From positions 99,704 to 163,703 of the forward strand of contig JAMXBD010002783.1 of the NCBI GenBank assembly GCA_024138025.1: 64,000 bases of DNA, in the 5' to 3' direction. The position numbers and the translations under genes are program-made. The stretch comes from Combretum micranthum. Taxonomy: Eukaryota > Streptophyta > Magnoliopsida > Myrtales > Combretaceae. Positions 42,354-54,899 of this stretch are shown here, piece after piece. Under the pieces are notes generated by a model. That model saw only the letters and a list, made by a program, of their open reading frames with translations. It was not told where the DNA came from and did no database searches. Each line of letters begins with the position of its first letter. Position 1 is the first letter of the stretch.

Positions 42354-44854
42354 TGATAAATTAATTTAATTAATCTAAATAAAATGATTATGATACTAAA
42401 TATTCTGTAATTTATGTTTTAGCTAAAAATAATAGAAATATAACTTAAACTACTTATTTTATTAATGAAATGATATATAAAAATAAATAAATAAATGAAT
42501 GAATAAATATTTTGATATTGATTTTATTATTAAAGTTTATTTTCTTAAGCAATATTATTGCTTATATTACGAATATTGTTGATCTCACTAAATATCACTA
42601 ATGTTGTTAGTAGTAATATTAAATTATTATTAAGCCTATTGATTACCAATATTAGTATTATTGATTTTGTTATTAAAACATTAAATTTTTTTTAATTAAA
42701 ATTATTTTTACTATTAGTAGTAATATTTATTATAATCACCATTATCTTTGATACTAGTTTTACTTACTATTTTATGAGTATCACTAATACTAAGATTAGT
42801 ATATTATATAAAAAAAGACATGATTTTTGGTAACTAAAAAAATAAAAATTTTCAAATTATTAAAAATATCTTTATATATAAGAAAATATACAACAATGGA
42901 AATATTTTAAAGGCTTAATTTACGAGCAATATGATCTCTAAAAATTAACACTAAGAAGACTCTATGAGAATTAAACAATAAGATGAATAATGTCACTATT
43001 TTCCATTAACTAAAAATAATATAAAAATGGTCATGAGATCAAATAAATATACTCTAACAACTAATCAAATTAGAGATGATATACCCATATCGTAGAATAT
43101 TTAAGAATAAAATTTAAGATTTCGTTTTAATAACTAAACACAGTGAATGTACATATTTGATATATCCAAACTCCATAAAATACAATTTTATTAAAATAAT
43201 TTTTTAGGGTATACATACTAAAATACGTCCTTAAATAATAAAGTACTAAATATAAAAGACAGATAAGATTAAGAGATAAATGTTTAATAATAAAAATCTT
43301 CTATATAAGCGATGGAACTAAAGAAAAGTAAACTCTTAAATAAAATATAAAAACAATTAAAGGTCAAGAGAAACAAAATGAAAATAAATAACAAATAATT
43401 ATTTCTTACTATAAAAGTTAGAACCTTAAAAAGTCCTTAGAAATAATAGAACTTTATCAAATACAATATTTAGATATTCATAGGAATTCGATTAAATAAT
43501 AGACACTGTAATAATTAAGTTTAATTTAAAATTAGGTGTTTAAAGTTAGCACCTTAATTTTAGGAAGACTTCTCTTACAGGAATATCGTATAATAATAAA
43601 TATATGTTTTTCATTCCATAGGAATATAAATCGGTTCTCGGACTACCAATAGCTTATTACAGTGATATAACGAGGACCACAGGTGAGGGACTTTGACCTT
43701 ATCATATTGTTTGTGTTGTAGTTAGTTACATTGATATAATATATCAAACTGAATTGCATGTGGGTTTGGGTAAATTGCATGCTGCTTGGTGTATGTGGGA
43801 TTGCCAAAACACCTTATTATAATTAATAATTTCATTGTATGATAACAATTGTATGGAGCATGTTGATGTTTGTCTGTATTGTTTGATCACCTTAAACCTG
43901 ACTAAATGCTTTTGACACATAAAAGAAAATGATCATGCATTACACAATTTACATAAATAGCATTTGAGCAAGTGGTAGCTATACGTGTTAGTATTATCGG
44001 CCTTCTGATAATGCTTGGTTGACCTAGGCTAAAAGCTATTAGATCAAACGCAAGGTTACCTTGAGCTGTCGGTACTATAGGAACTAAATGGTAAACGAAG
44101 GACGCCGCTTATAGTATCGCTTTGAAAGGACTAACACTTAGTGGAGTTTCTAAAGCAGAAAACAGGAAATGAGAGATTTAAGATATGATTAATTTAAAGA
44201 GGTAATTAAAGTGAGTATTGTTGTATTCCTGTATGCTTAGTCTCTCTTGGGTAGTAGGCCATAGCATTGTGATCCTTCAACCCCGATGAGAGGGCGTAAA
44301 TCTCCATCCTGCTTTGGATTCTAGATCATCCAAGCTTGTAATGTACATATGATTAATTGTTACGTTGCATATGATTGGTAATTATACTTGTTTGTTATTG
44401 TTCGATGTGTGGTTTGGTCAGGTTATCTCACTGAGCCGTGGTTCGCTCACCCCCCAACAGTCTTTGTGTAGGTATAACGTTAGCTGGGATTGGGTTAAGC
44501 ATGAGTGAAGAGTGCTACATCAAAAGACCTTGCTGAAGATAGTTTCATAGATTATATTGTTCTCAAAGAACAAATTAGATAAATGATATGATTGATTAAG
44601 ATCTTGTCTTTTATAGGTTTGATCTCAATTTCATTATTTGGTAGGGGATACCGATTCTCTATGGTTCTGGCAAACTAAGGAAAATCGGAATCCTTAGTAT
44701 TTATACAATATATTGGTATGACTACATTACATGTAACAATTATAAGATAGAGTCTTGTAATATTTGACTTGCAAGACGGTTCTCATATTACGGGTGCACA
44801 CGTGGTATGATGATTACAGGATGATACTACTAGGCCTTATTTTGGGGCATGACA
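39575..44854 (+). mobile_element. Solo family-C LTR of 5.3 kb, TSD GAAAT
   Basis: Starts TGTAATCCCCC and ends GGGGCATGACA, chromovirus-like termini. It is flanked by GAAAT at 39570-39574 and 44855-44859. No PBS follows the right end, so it is a solo LTR. At 5280 bp it is long for an LTR. It contains a TATA-like CTATATATACAT near 41268, a leader with AAGCAAGGTAAATTC (donor-like) near 41583, an AAT microsatellite (42310-42352), AT-rich filler (41800-43500) and a terminal domain (CACTGAGCCGTGGTTCGCTC near 44430). The start matches 46467-46640. ORFs at 41035-41425 are incidental. Confidence 0.9.
42310..42352. repeat. (AAT)n microsatellite
   Basis: About 14 units of TAA/AAT with one TGA interruption, within the family-C solo LTR. 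Confidence 0.95.
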
Positions 44855-46466
44855 GAAATTAATATTGAAGTTGGGAATTAAGTTTAGAGAAGCTTCATCA
44901 ACAAAAGAAATAATAGTAGTGAAGATTTAATTGCTCTATTTACAAAACAAGTAAGTTTAGTTGATTTCGTTAATTGATTATTTTGAATACATGATTTTGT
45001 TGAAATTAGTGTTAAATAGATGTAGGATTTATGATGATATTGATACATTAGTGATATGTAAACATATATATCAAAACCTAAAAATGTAAGTGCTTGTGAA
45101 CACTAGGTATTTGATGAAATGTAATAAGGAACTATGATGAGTGAAATTTATTAGAGTGTTATAAAGTCAAGAATATGATTTCTATATTGATTTTGAGATA
45201 TTTTTGCTGAAAATTAAATCATAAGAACTAGTTAGATAAGTTAAATTTAGGAAAGTAAACGAAGGAAAACATAAAAGCTGATAGCCTGCCCATCATAGGT
45301 GAAACTCGGCTCGTGATGCAAGAGGATTTGGAAATTTTAGGGCAATCAGGAGCATGATGATACCCATATACCCACTAATCTATGTTTAAAGCCAATCACA
45401 AATGTGATCTTGACTGTGATTCATATCATGGTCTAAATCGTGGTCGTTATCTAAGGCGTGATCTCCTATTATCCTTTTGTATAATTCAATATGCCTTTGA
45501 TCATAAGCATGACGAAGCTATGATGCGTGATGAGCTTCATGACCTCCATTATGGGCGTGATCCATCCTTGGTACTTCAAAAAAATAATAAAATAAAATAA
45601 AATTAGAAATAAATAAATAAATAGAATAATACATATTGGCACTTTTATAAATAGAAATGAGTTGAGTTTATACTTATACTAAAGGTACTTTCAATTATAA
45701 AATGTATTAATAGACTTAATAACTAATTAGATTAACATGGATTTTTATATAAAGTGGACTTACTTAATAAATCTAAGTTCAACTTGACTTAATGGACTTT
45801 ATTGAGCTAAAATGAACTTGATTGATTAATTCTATTAACTTGGATAAATTAAGTTAACATAGACATATTAAATAATATGAGCTTAGTAAATTCTTCAAAG
45901 TCCAACAAGTTATATTTAACTATTAATCTAACTAGCAAACTTTCATAAGAATATATTAACTCATAGTTGGTTTAAATATAATATAATTATAATATGTTAA
46001 ACTAGACCGTTAATAATAAGAGGAGTATATTGTTTCAAATATATATTTGCTAGAAAAATGACTGTTTCATATGAATTTAATTTAATTTAATAATTAATTT
46101 AAATACTTATATAAATTAACTTCTTGAATAGATGTTTGTTGTGAGTCTACCTCCTATTTTACCTTCTAGTCTATCCTCAAACTTTGCAAGATTATAAATA
46201 ATATACCATACGTAGTGACATGTTTATCGTTTGTCTAGAGCAGGCATTCCTAATGAATTAAAAGTTAAAGATGGCTTATAAATGATTATCTTGCTTATGT
46301 TTTTCTCATTTAATCTAATATGAGAAGCAACAACATTGCTAAGCAATGTCAACATGATAATTGCGTGCTTAATTCAACCCTATCTTAGTTAAAGATATTC
46401 ATAGGTGGCTCAATGGATAGTTGATAGGGCAAACAACATCGAGATAACGTTTACTTCGACTTTGAG
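44855..46466 (+). mobile_element. Probable older LTR fragment with CG-word array
   Basis: At 45298-45570 words with the core CGTGATC recur (GGCTCGTGATGC, GGCGTGATCTCC, ATGCGTGATGAGC, GGGCGTGATCC). A TATA box (TATAAATA, 45646-45653) lies about 80 bp downstream. This is the same U3 plan as the Tat/Athila LTRs elsewhere in the window, so I read it as an LTR fragment in plus sense. No borders, PBS or coding sequence were found. The 72-codon ORF at 45382-45600 lies over the word array and is not credible. The rest (44860-45240, 45660-46466) is AT-rich without recognisable content. Confidence 0.4.
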
Positions 46467-49400
46467 TGTAATCCCCTTAATTTTACATAACCTGATTTTA
46501 ACAAATACTAAAAAAATATAATATATATATAATTATATAGAATAATTGGAACAAGCAGTAAAACTTACTCTAAATTTTTCTCGATTTAAAAATGTTAGAG
46601 TGAGAATGAATTTGATTATAATTAGAAAGATTAGAAAAATCCGAATAAAAATTTCTTTGACCCTAATTGATACAAAAAACGAGATTTCGTATCTTGAACT
46701 GATAATTCAAGATATAACTAGAAATAGTTCTAAATTTCTAACCCAATAAAATATAATCTATTAACAGTACTTATTGGTATAAAACGATAATCCAAAGATG
46801 AATTATTAGGATTATAATTACATAATAGATACTAATACCGATCAATAATTACTAATCTAGACCTAAAATAAAAATTTCAAACCCGCTATTATATTTGTTA
46901 GGAAATTCTTAATTCATTAAGACTTAGTTCCTAATTCGATTTATTGAATTTGAAAAATTTAATTGAGTAAGTTAAAATACTAAAAATAATTAATCATGTA
47001 AACTTTAAACTAAAATTTGAATATATAAATGATCTAGAGTTTTGTAGTAACTTAGATAATTTTATCTAGATAAAAACTTATATGTAATAGTTATAGATAT
47101 ATGTTTATAAATTAATATTCGTTAAAATGTTTTAGTTAACTATTAAACAAATAATAAGCAAAAAAAATTAAAATCAGAAGCAATCAAAGAATCACGAACA
47201 GAGGAGTCTCATGCGGTGCAAAATTTGTCACGGTAATAGGGGAGTTTAGGCTGCAACTTATGTCCCAATTTGCACCAATTTGGACTCCAATTTCAACAAG
47301 ACAATGACCCAACAACCAATCATCAAATCCCAGCTTAGATACTCATTAAATGCAAGGAAAATCCAGCTCAAACAAGGAAGGAAACAACTCCATTTTGCCT
47401 TGTACTCCACCGTGATTTCCAGCTACAGCAGGAGGAAGAATGGAACAAACAGCAGCTTTGTCTCCACCGAATATAGCTTAGTTTCTAGGCTTTAAAGGAG
47501 TTGAATATTTCACTATTAAACACCAATAAAATGGCTTCAAATGTACACTTTAAACACCAATTTTTGGATAGAAAACAACAAAGGAAATCTGATCACAGAA
47601 CCATACAAACCAAAATGGAAAAGTAACAAAAACTGCAGCAGAAAATTAGAATTTGGCCTCTGTTTTCATACAAATTTTAACCTGATTTTCTTGCAACTTG
47701 AGCCTCCAAATTACACTCATAAATGGCATTAATTAACTAGCAAACAAATACAATTAATGCCCCTAGAAATCAGCCACAAATCTTATATAAATGAAGTAAA
47801 AATCGTCATCCAAACAGCTAAATTCATATCTGAATTTCCCAGCTGTAATTTGCAAGTTTTTCCAGCCTAAAACACCCTCTTTAGTCTCCTAAATTTAGCC
47901 TAACCTTATTACATATATATAGCCTTAAGTTAGATACTAAATTAGCTCATAATCCCCACAAAAACAAGTTGAAATCGTAGCTACAAAAAGACTTGCGTCC
48001 AGCCTCTTTTCCTTGTGTTATTTTCACTTGGATAACCTTAAAACATTCGAAAATAGAACATAAACCTCTGGTTTGCCTTCCATATTCTATCTAAATACCA
48101 AACACATTAAGAACATCAATTCCCTCCCTCCAACAACATCAAAAACCAATCCAAATAGCCTTGGTTTACCATAGATCTAAGCTAGAACTCAAGCTCAACA
48201 AGGTAAGAAAATTTAGTTAAAGTAGCTAACTTATAATTTAGCTAGAAACTCACTAATCAACCTTTAATATAGGTTGAATTCTTGCTAAGGAAGGGAGTTA
48301 GGAATTCTTTTCCATTTCAAGCCAAGGTAATTTCTAAACTATCAATACATGCTTATTATATTTATGTGTAGACATTATGATGAATTGTGTAGCATTGGAG
48401 AAAGATTATGTGATTGGGAGAAATGATTATTCCATTGATGAATTCAAGTAGATGAATTGTTGTTGTATTAGAAATGATTGAATGTTGATGGCTAAGAAGA
48501 ATATCAACTTAGAAATGTTATAAACTTAGAAATAGTAAATTCGAATCTAGGAAGAAATAAGCCAAAACCATGCTCAAATTTAATCTAAACTAGTTTAAAT
48601 TTATGTCTAATGCCCCTAAGACCTTATATGAACATAAAACTTGATAAAACAACCTTTAAAGGCATGATTAGGAGCTTTGCATTACAAGAAAAATATTATG
48701 AACAATTCATAGAAACTATACATATTGATAATTTTACAAACTATGAGTGAGCTAAAGATATAGATAAGAGGAGTAGATGATGGTTTTAAGTTATATAGTT
48801 GAACAAATTTTGTATTAATGATACATAGTTTTTTAGGATTATAGAAACATCAATTTGAAAATTTAGAACTCTAAGCTTTAGGAAATTCGAAACCAAAAAG
48901 AAATCAAATAAAGAAAAGTGTTAAAGAGATCAAATAAACTATATAGATGTGTTTGTTATAAGCTAAAAATGACCTCACCAATGGAAAGAACACGAAAAAT
49001 CCTATGAAATCGACTATTTATTTGTTAAAAACGGTAAGAAACGAATCAGATATTGCAAAAATGAAAATTGGATCATTGCTGTCAGACTTATATGGAAATA
49101 GTGGATTGTTCTTGCATTCCCCGCCACACCCCCCCCCCCCCTTAATGACCTTGTTTAATGAAAACAACTCTATTATGGACTATACTCAGAAAATACTATG
49201 AAAATGACTATTTATTAGTAAAAAACGGACTAGAAATGAGTTAAATATCATTAAAACAAGTTTCAACTACAATTATCGTGATTCACTTGAAATCAGTGCA
49301 TATGTTTCATAAATTTAAAAAAAAAATTGTACAAGTCTCTTTTCTCAAAAATAATTCCACTACTAGAAAACTCGAAGAATACTATCAAATCGACTATTTA

Positions 49401-49909
49401 TACAGAGAAATCGGATTTAAAAAGAATAAGAAATCGCAAACTAGATAATCACTCATTTTCACTCTTAATAAACCAATATTAATGTTACTATTATTCCTAT
49501 TAATATGATTATGATTATTACTATTATTATTACAACTAATTATAGTATTTAGTATTATTGATATTTTCATCACGAGTCATTACGATTATTAATATTGTTA
49601 TTTTACGTTAAGGTCACTATATTTATACTATCATCAATTCTATTTTTGTCACTAATATTATTATTTACTAATAGTATGAAGATGGTTGTTATTATTATAC
49701 TTGTATTTATTACTAATATAGATATTAATCTTTCACTACTAGTATTATTGATTATATTATATTATTAAACTTAGCTTCTTTTGCAATAAAAATGAAATTG
49801 AAGTATAATAAAAATTGGATATATCTAAACTCCATAAACATATGATTTTATTAAATAATTTTTGAAGGGAATAGATCCTAGAACATACCTTTAAATAAAT
49901 AAAAATACC
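46467..49909 (+). mobile_element. Family-C LTR, second copy, cut by family A
   Basis: Starts TGTAATCCCCTTAATTTTAC and follows the family-C solo LTR at several anchors: the first 170 bp; a TATA-like TTATATAAATG near 47782; a donor-like CAACAAGGTAAG near 48197; and GGATATATCTAAACTCCATA near 49818, which matches the stretch near 43160. It stops at 49909, where a family-A LTR begins. Its right end was not found after 63383. Short ORFs at 46546, 47280, 47541 and 49004 are incidental. Confidence 0.75.
49129..49141. repeat. Poly-C run of 13
   Basis: A homopolymer of 13 C preceded by CCGCCACA, in otherwise AT-rich LTR sequence. It is prone to slippage and to sequencing error. Confidence 0.9.
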
Positions 49910-52900
49910 CGTCACGCCCCAAAGGGTACCCTAAACATAACAGTCCGCCACACTCAATATTAAAGCTTAAGTATGACAACCTTAGCCATTCCTAAAAGCT
50001 TTGATATCAAGTGTAAGGCGTGCTCTCACAAGTTTAGAGGATCGTACCCAGGATTATGAAGCTTAATAAGATATAATAACATGTTTAAGAAAAGAGAACT
50101 CATAATATCATTCACTTATAACAATGATCTTACAAACTCAGGGACATTTCCCTTAATCTAATCTATTACAAGAATATTATATATCTTATCCAAAGTTAAA
50201 CTTCATCTAGAATTTCTTTGTCCAAAAAGAAATTACCTGACTGCAGGGTCCTCGTGGCCTCAACCATAGGTAGGGAAACTGCAAAAGATATCTATAGGGG
50301 TATAAGCTAATAGGCTTAGTGAGAACTATTTCCATAAATAACTTCTTGTAACAAGATTTCAAACAAGTTATTTAAACAATCATATGGAATGCAACATACA
50401 AGTGGGCAAACAAGGCATATAGCTTTCTGGGAACTATATGTTGAATGGATTTGCTCCTCCATTCGAGGTTTGGTGATACGTAACCTCAAAATAAGTAGTT
50501 TTAGTTAAAAAGTTTTATGCTCACGAGCATTCATCGCTAAGCATTCCGAATGTACTTGAATTGACCTTGCTTTCGGATTTTCCGCTAAGCATTTCCTTAA
50601 CGCCGCCAAGCAATCGCTTTCGGATACTCACCAAGTGTTGCTTTCGACATGAGCTTACTATCCTTCTCACCTAAGGATAATAACCCAGATGCAATGTGAC
50701 TCATTCTATGATATGCATGAATCCATTTATTTCTGATATCATAGCATTATTATTATCAAATTTAAGGCGATCAAAGAATCTCAAACAAAGCAAGTGTTAT
50801 ACTAAAACAAACATTTAAATCAATTCCGGCCTTGCTATTCTTAAGATTCTTTCAAGGAATTATTTTACACGTATATCTATTTTTCTTTTCTTAACTCTAA
50901 TGTAACTAATTTACAAGCACAACAAGGATAGCATTTTAAGGAAATAAACTTACGATGCCATGTTCACTATTCTTCTATACGGATGAGTCGTTTACACACT
51001 CCACTCAATTGAAATAATCATCGGGATATGGGTATCCTTCCTCGATGTCACCTAGCCAAAGAAAATATCCACAATGAGTATTTCTTGATAATTTTCTTGA
51101 ATTTTGACAAAATAATGTCATGAGAATGCTAAAATTCGTATAAGGAAGAGTTTCAATTTAAAATGGCCATAACTTGATCATTTTAACTCAGAATCGCACA
51201 TATAATATATCGATTTCTACCTATTTGAAAAGATCTATCCATTTCTAAAACTATTTTTATCAAACTAAACCATTTAAGCCCCAAAACAGTGGCAGTAAAA
51301 TTCACCACGAATTTTCTAACTCAAAAACAACTTTGGTTCAATCATTCAAAATTTGCTTGATAATTACTTAGTTATCTATATAGTTGAAAAATTCTCTTTT
51401 TATAGCTACATAGGTCATATTTAAGCATGCTCAAGTGTTTTGTTGTCCAATTATGTTTCTTGAGTAAAATAATGTCGGTTTGAAGTTTTAGAAAAATATA
51501 GTTTACAAGAATTTATTTTGTAAATCTCTTGAAATGAATATTTTGTTTCTTTTGTTTTCCAAAAATGCTTTATGTTCGTTTTATTATTTTTCCCAAGTAA
51601 CTTTTTGAAAATAAATTTTCTACTTTCTAAATTCTCTTATATTAGTACTACTTTTCCTATATAATTTTTCTTTGCCTATTTGTTTGTAAGGATCTTTATT
51701 GGAAAATTACCTATCCTTTCATTATGCTATCTTTTTCATAAAAATCACCTTTGTACCAACAATTATTTTCTTTTGAAAAATAAAGTGGAATATTAAAGGT
51801 TTTAAGAAGCTTTTCATGACAAAAGTAGTTTCTAAAATTGTAGTGTGTTCTTTTTTATAACTTGAAAAGAAATGATTTTATTTTTTGTTAAAACATAAAT
51901 TTTATACTTCACATAAACTTATTTCTAAGTGATAAATCTCCTTTTTGTCAATTATTTTTAGAACTTGAAATTTTGGACAACAATCTAAATGAACATGATT
52001 TATGAGAAATAATAGTAAACAAAAATAACATAAATAATAAAGTCAAGTATTGGGAGTCTTAGCTTCTTCAAGGCTCCCGAGACTAAGAAGTAGACTAGTC
52101 CCAAAATAAAAATAAAAAAGAAGAAAAAAATTGTTTTGACTTGATGAGGATAAGTCTAAGAAGAAGACTAGTCTTAAAATAATAAGGAATAAATAAATAA
52201 ATTGCAACGGAATTAATAAATAAATTGCAATAGAATAATAAAAAATTGCATTGCATAAAAAAAATAAATTGCAAGTGAGCTTATATGCTCTAAAGAATAT
52301 GTATGTATATATAGATAATACTTAGATACAATAACAATAATATGAACAAAATAATAACATAAACATAAATAGATTTTCATGAAAAGAACAATACATGAAC
52401 ATAATGTAGCTTCCATAACATTTAGTCTTTGAAAACTCACACTATGGTCATGTAAAGTTACATGACATGAGAAGAAGGAAATAATAGGAGATGGTTACCT
52501 AAAGAAGACTTTGGTAGTGTTACTTGGTTATGGATTTTTGTATAGGTAGAGGTTGTTTTGGATAAATTTGAGAGAGTTTTGGGAGATATTTGGAGAAAGT
52601 TTTGAGAGGAGAATTTGAGAGAGTTTTAGAAAGAAATTTGTGCGTAGTAATTGTGTGAAAGAAGTGAAAGAGGAGGAGGGTATTTATAGAAAATTGTAGA
52701 GTGATTTTTGTATGATTAAATTAAATGAAAATTGAAACAAATTGACAAGTTCATGAAATTAAACGAGTTCACTTGTAGGCTTAAATCAAAGTTTAAGCTT
52801 GGCAAAAAACAAACTTTATTTTAAGCTCAAACCTAACTCGTTTATTAATTGAACTTAGCTAGTCTAGTAAAAGTTTGAATAGCTTGCAAGTAACTTAATT

Positions 52901-54785
52901 TGTTTCAAGTTGTTGTGTTTTTACAGTGGATTAGCGTGAAAAAGATTGCTTGAAATTGAATAAATATTAATTTTTAGGTCATCTAAATGTGGTATAACAA
53001 TTTTGAGATCATCCTCTAAGTTTTCTATACTAATACTATTTTAGAGTTTTTAAAAAATACACTATTATTCCTATTTATTTTTGTACAAATTCCTTTGTCT
53101 ATTTGTTTGCAAAAATCTTTATTTGAAAAATCTCATCCTTTCCTCATGTTTTATGTTTTTCATAGAAATCATCCATGCATAAAAATTTATTTTCTTTATA
53201 AAAATAAAGTTGGATAATAAATGTTTTTAAGAAGCTTTTTATAGTAGTTTCTAAAATCGTAGTGGTTTCTCCTTGTAACTTGGAAAGAGATAACTTTATT
53301 TTTTTTTTCAAACTATAGATTTTCTACTTTACATAAACTTACTTCTAAGCGTAAAAATCTCCTTTGTGACAATTATTTTTAGAACTTGAAACTTTGGACA
53401 ACAATTTAAATGAACATGAATTATGAGAAAATAATAGCAAGTAAAATAACATAAGTAATAAAGTCAAGTATTGGGAGTCTTAGCTTTTTCAAGGCTCTCG
53501 GGACTAAGAAGTAGACTAGTCCCAAAATAAAATAAAATGAAAGAAAGAAAAACTTGTTTTGACTTGATGAGGATAAGTCTAAGACTAAAGACTAGTCTTA
53601 AAATAACAAGGAATAAGTAAATAAATTGCATTGCATAAAGTAAATAAATTGCAAGTGAGCTTATATGCTCTAAAGAATATGTACATGTATATTTAGATAA
53701 TAATACTTAGTTACAATAACAATAATATGAACAAAAATAATAACATGAACATAAATAGATTTTTCATGAACAAGAACAATACATAAACATAATGTAGCTT
53801 CCATAACTTGTAGTCTTTGGAAACTCATACTATGGTCATGTAAAGTTACATGACATGAAGAAGAAGAAAATAATATGAAGTGGTTACCTAAAGAAAAATT
53901 TGGTATTGTTATGTGGTTATGGGTTTTAGTTGTTGGTAAAAGTTGTTGTGGAATTATTTTAAGAGAGTTTTGGGATGGTAGTTGGAGAGAGTTTTGAGAG
54001 GAGAATGTGAGAGAGTTTTAGTATAGAATTTGTGGTTAGTAAATGTGTGAAAGAAGTGAAAGAGGAGGGGTATTTATAGGAATATGTGAATGGATTTTTG
54101 TATGATTAAAATAAATAAAAATTGAAACAAAATTGAGGAAATAGAGAGAGGGGGGCGCTGACCACTTTGATGGAGAGGGGGTAATGATTTTATTTTTTGA
54201 CTTTTTGATAAATAAAAGATGTAATATGTAAGGTAGATGTGAAACAAAGTTATGGAGAAGGTAAAAAGTTAAGGTTATAGGTTATAAAGTGTGTAAGAGT
54301 AGGTGTAAGACAAAGTAAAGATAAAAAAATAGTGTAAAATAGTAATGAATAGTGTAATGTAAAGTAGCTATGACTAATAAAGTACCGGTAGTAAGAAAAT
54401 ACGTGTATAAATGCGATATCTGATATTTTTAGCTACCAAAAAATTACGAATTTGATATTTTTGAAAATCTTATATTTTTATGAGTCTAATGGTATATTCG
54501 GAATATTTTTACTATTCTGGGCCCCGGGACACGTTTTTCAAGAACTATGTCCGATCGGGTACAAAGGACACCCGAAATTTGGAAAACTGATATTTTTATA
54601 TAACCTATAGTTATTACGAACTATTCTAGCTAATTATTCCAACGTTGTTTTCTAGGGTCAAAGAAAACGGCAATACCAGACTTAAGCGGTTATGGTAAAC
54701 TAGGGTTTTTTTGACTTTTGGAAATCCGGTTGACTTCTGGTTTAGGGTTTTAAGCTAAACCGATTCCAAAAATTTGGGGTTTACA
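49910..54785 (-). mobile_element. Left (3') LTR of the family-A element, rearranged
   Basis: Starts CGTCACGCCCC (family TGTCACGCCCC with a T-to-C change) and ends GGGGTTTACA at 54785. The intact LTR at the right is 3512 bp, but this one is 4876 bp. It consists of LTR positions 1 to about 2860 (49910-52744), a 270-bp unrelated filler (52745-53014), and then LTR positions about 1710 to the end (53015-54785). The segment between is therefore present twice (for example CATGGTCATGTAAAGTTACATGAC-like sequence near 52443 and 53833). Minus-strand TATA-like motifs lie near 52682 and 54070. Confidence 0.85.
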
Positions 54786-54805
54786 ACCTATCCCCCTTAA
54801 AGAAA
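54786..54805 (-). other. Polypurine tract of the family-A element
   Basis: Minus-strand TTTCTTTAAGGGGGATAGGT lies directly before the LTR start TGTAAACC, preceded by CAAGTTTTGAGGACAAAAC. This is the expected position of the plus-strand primer. Confidence 0.75.
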
Positions 54806-54899
54806 GTTTTGTCCTCAAAACTTGGAAATTCCTAATTGCGGTTTCAACCAAACTTGAATACTTGGGTTGTGCTTTTTCGTATCTCCTCAAATTACTTGA

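Noticed and set aside
49129..49141. Poly-C tract as a functional quadruplex element
   Set aside because: A single homopolymer of 13 in AT-rich LTR DNA is better explained by slippage or sequencing error.
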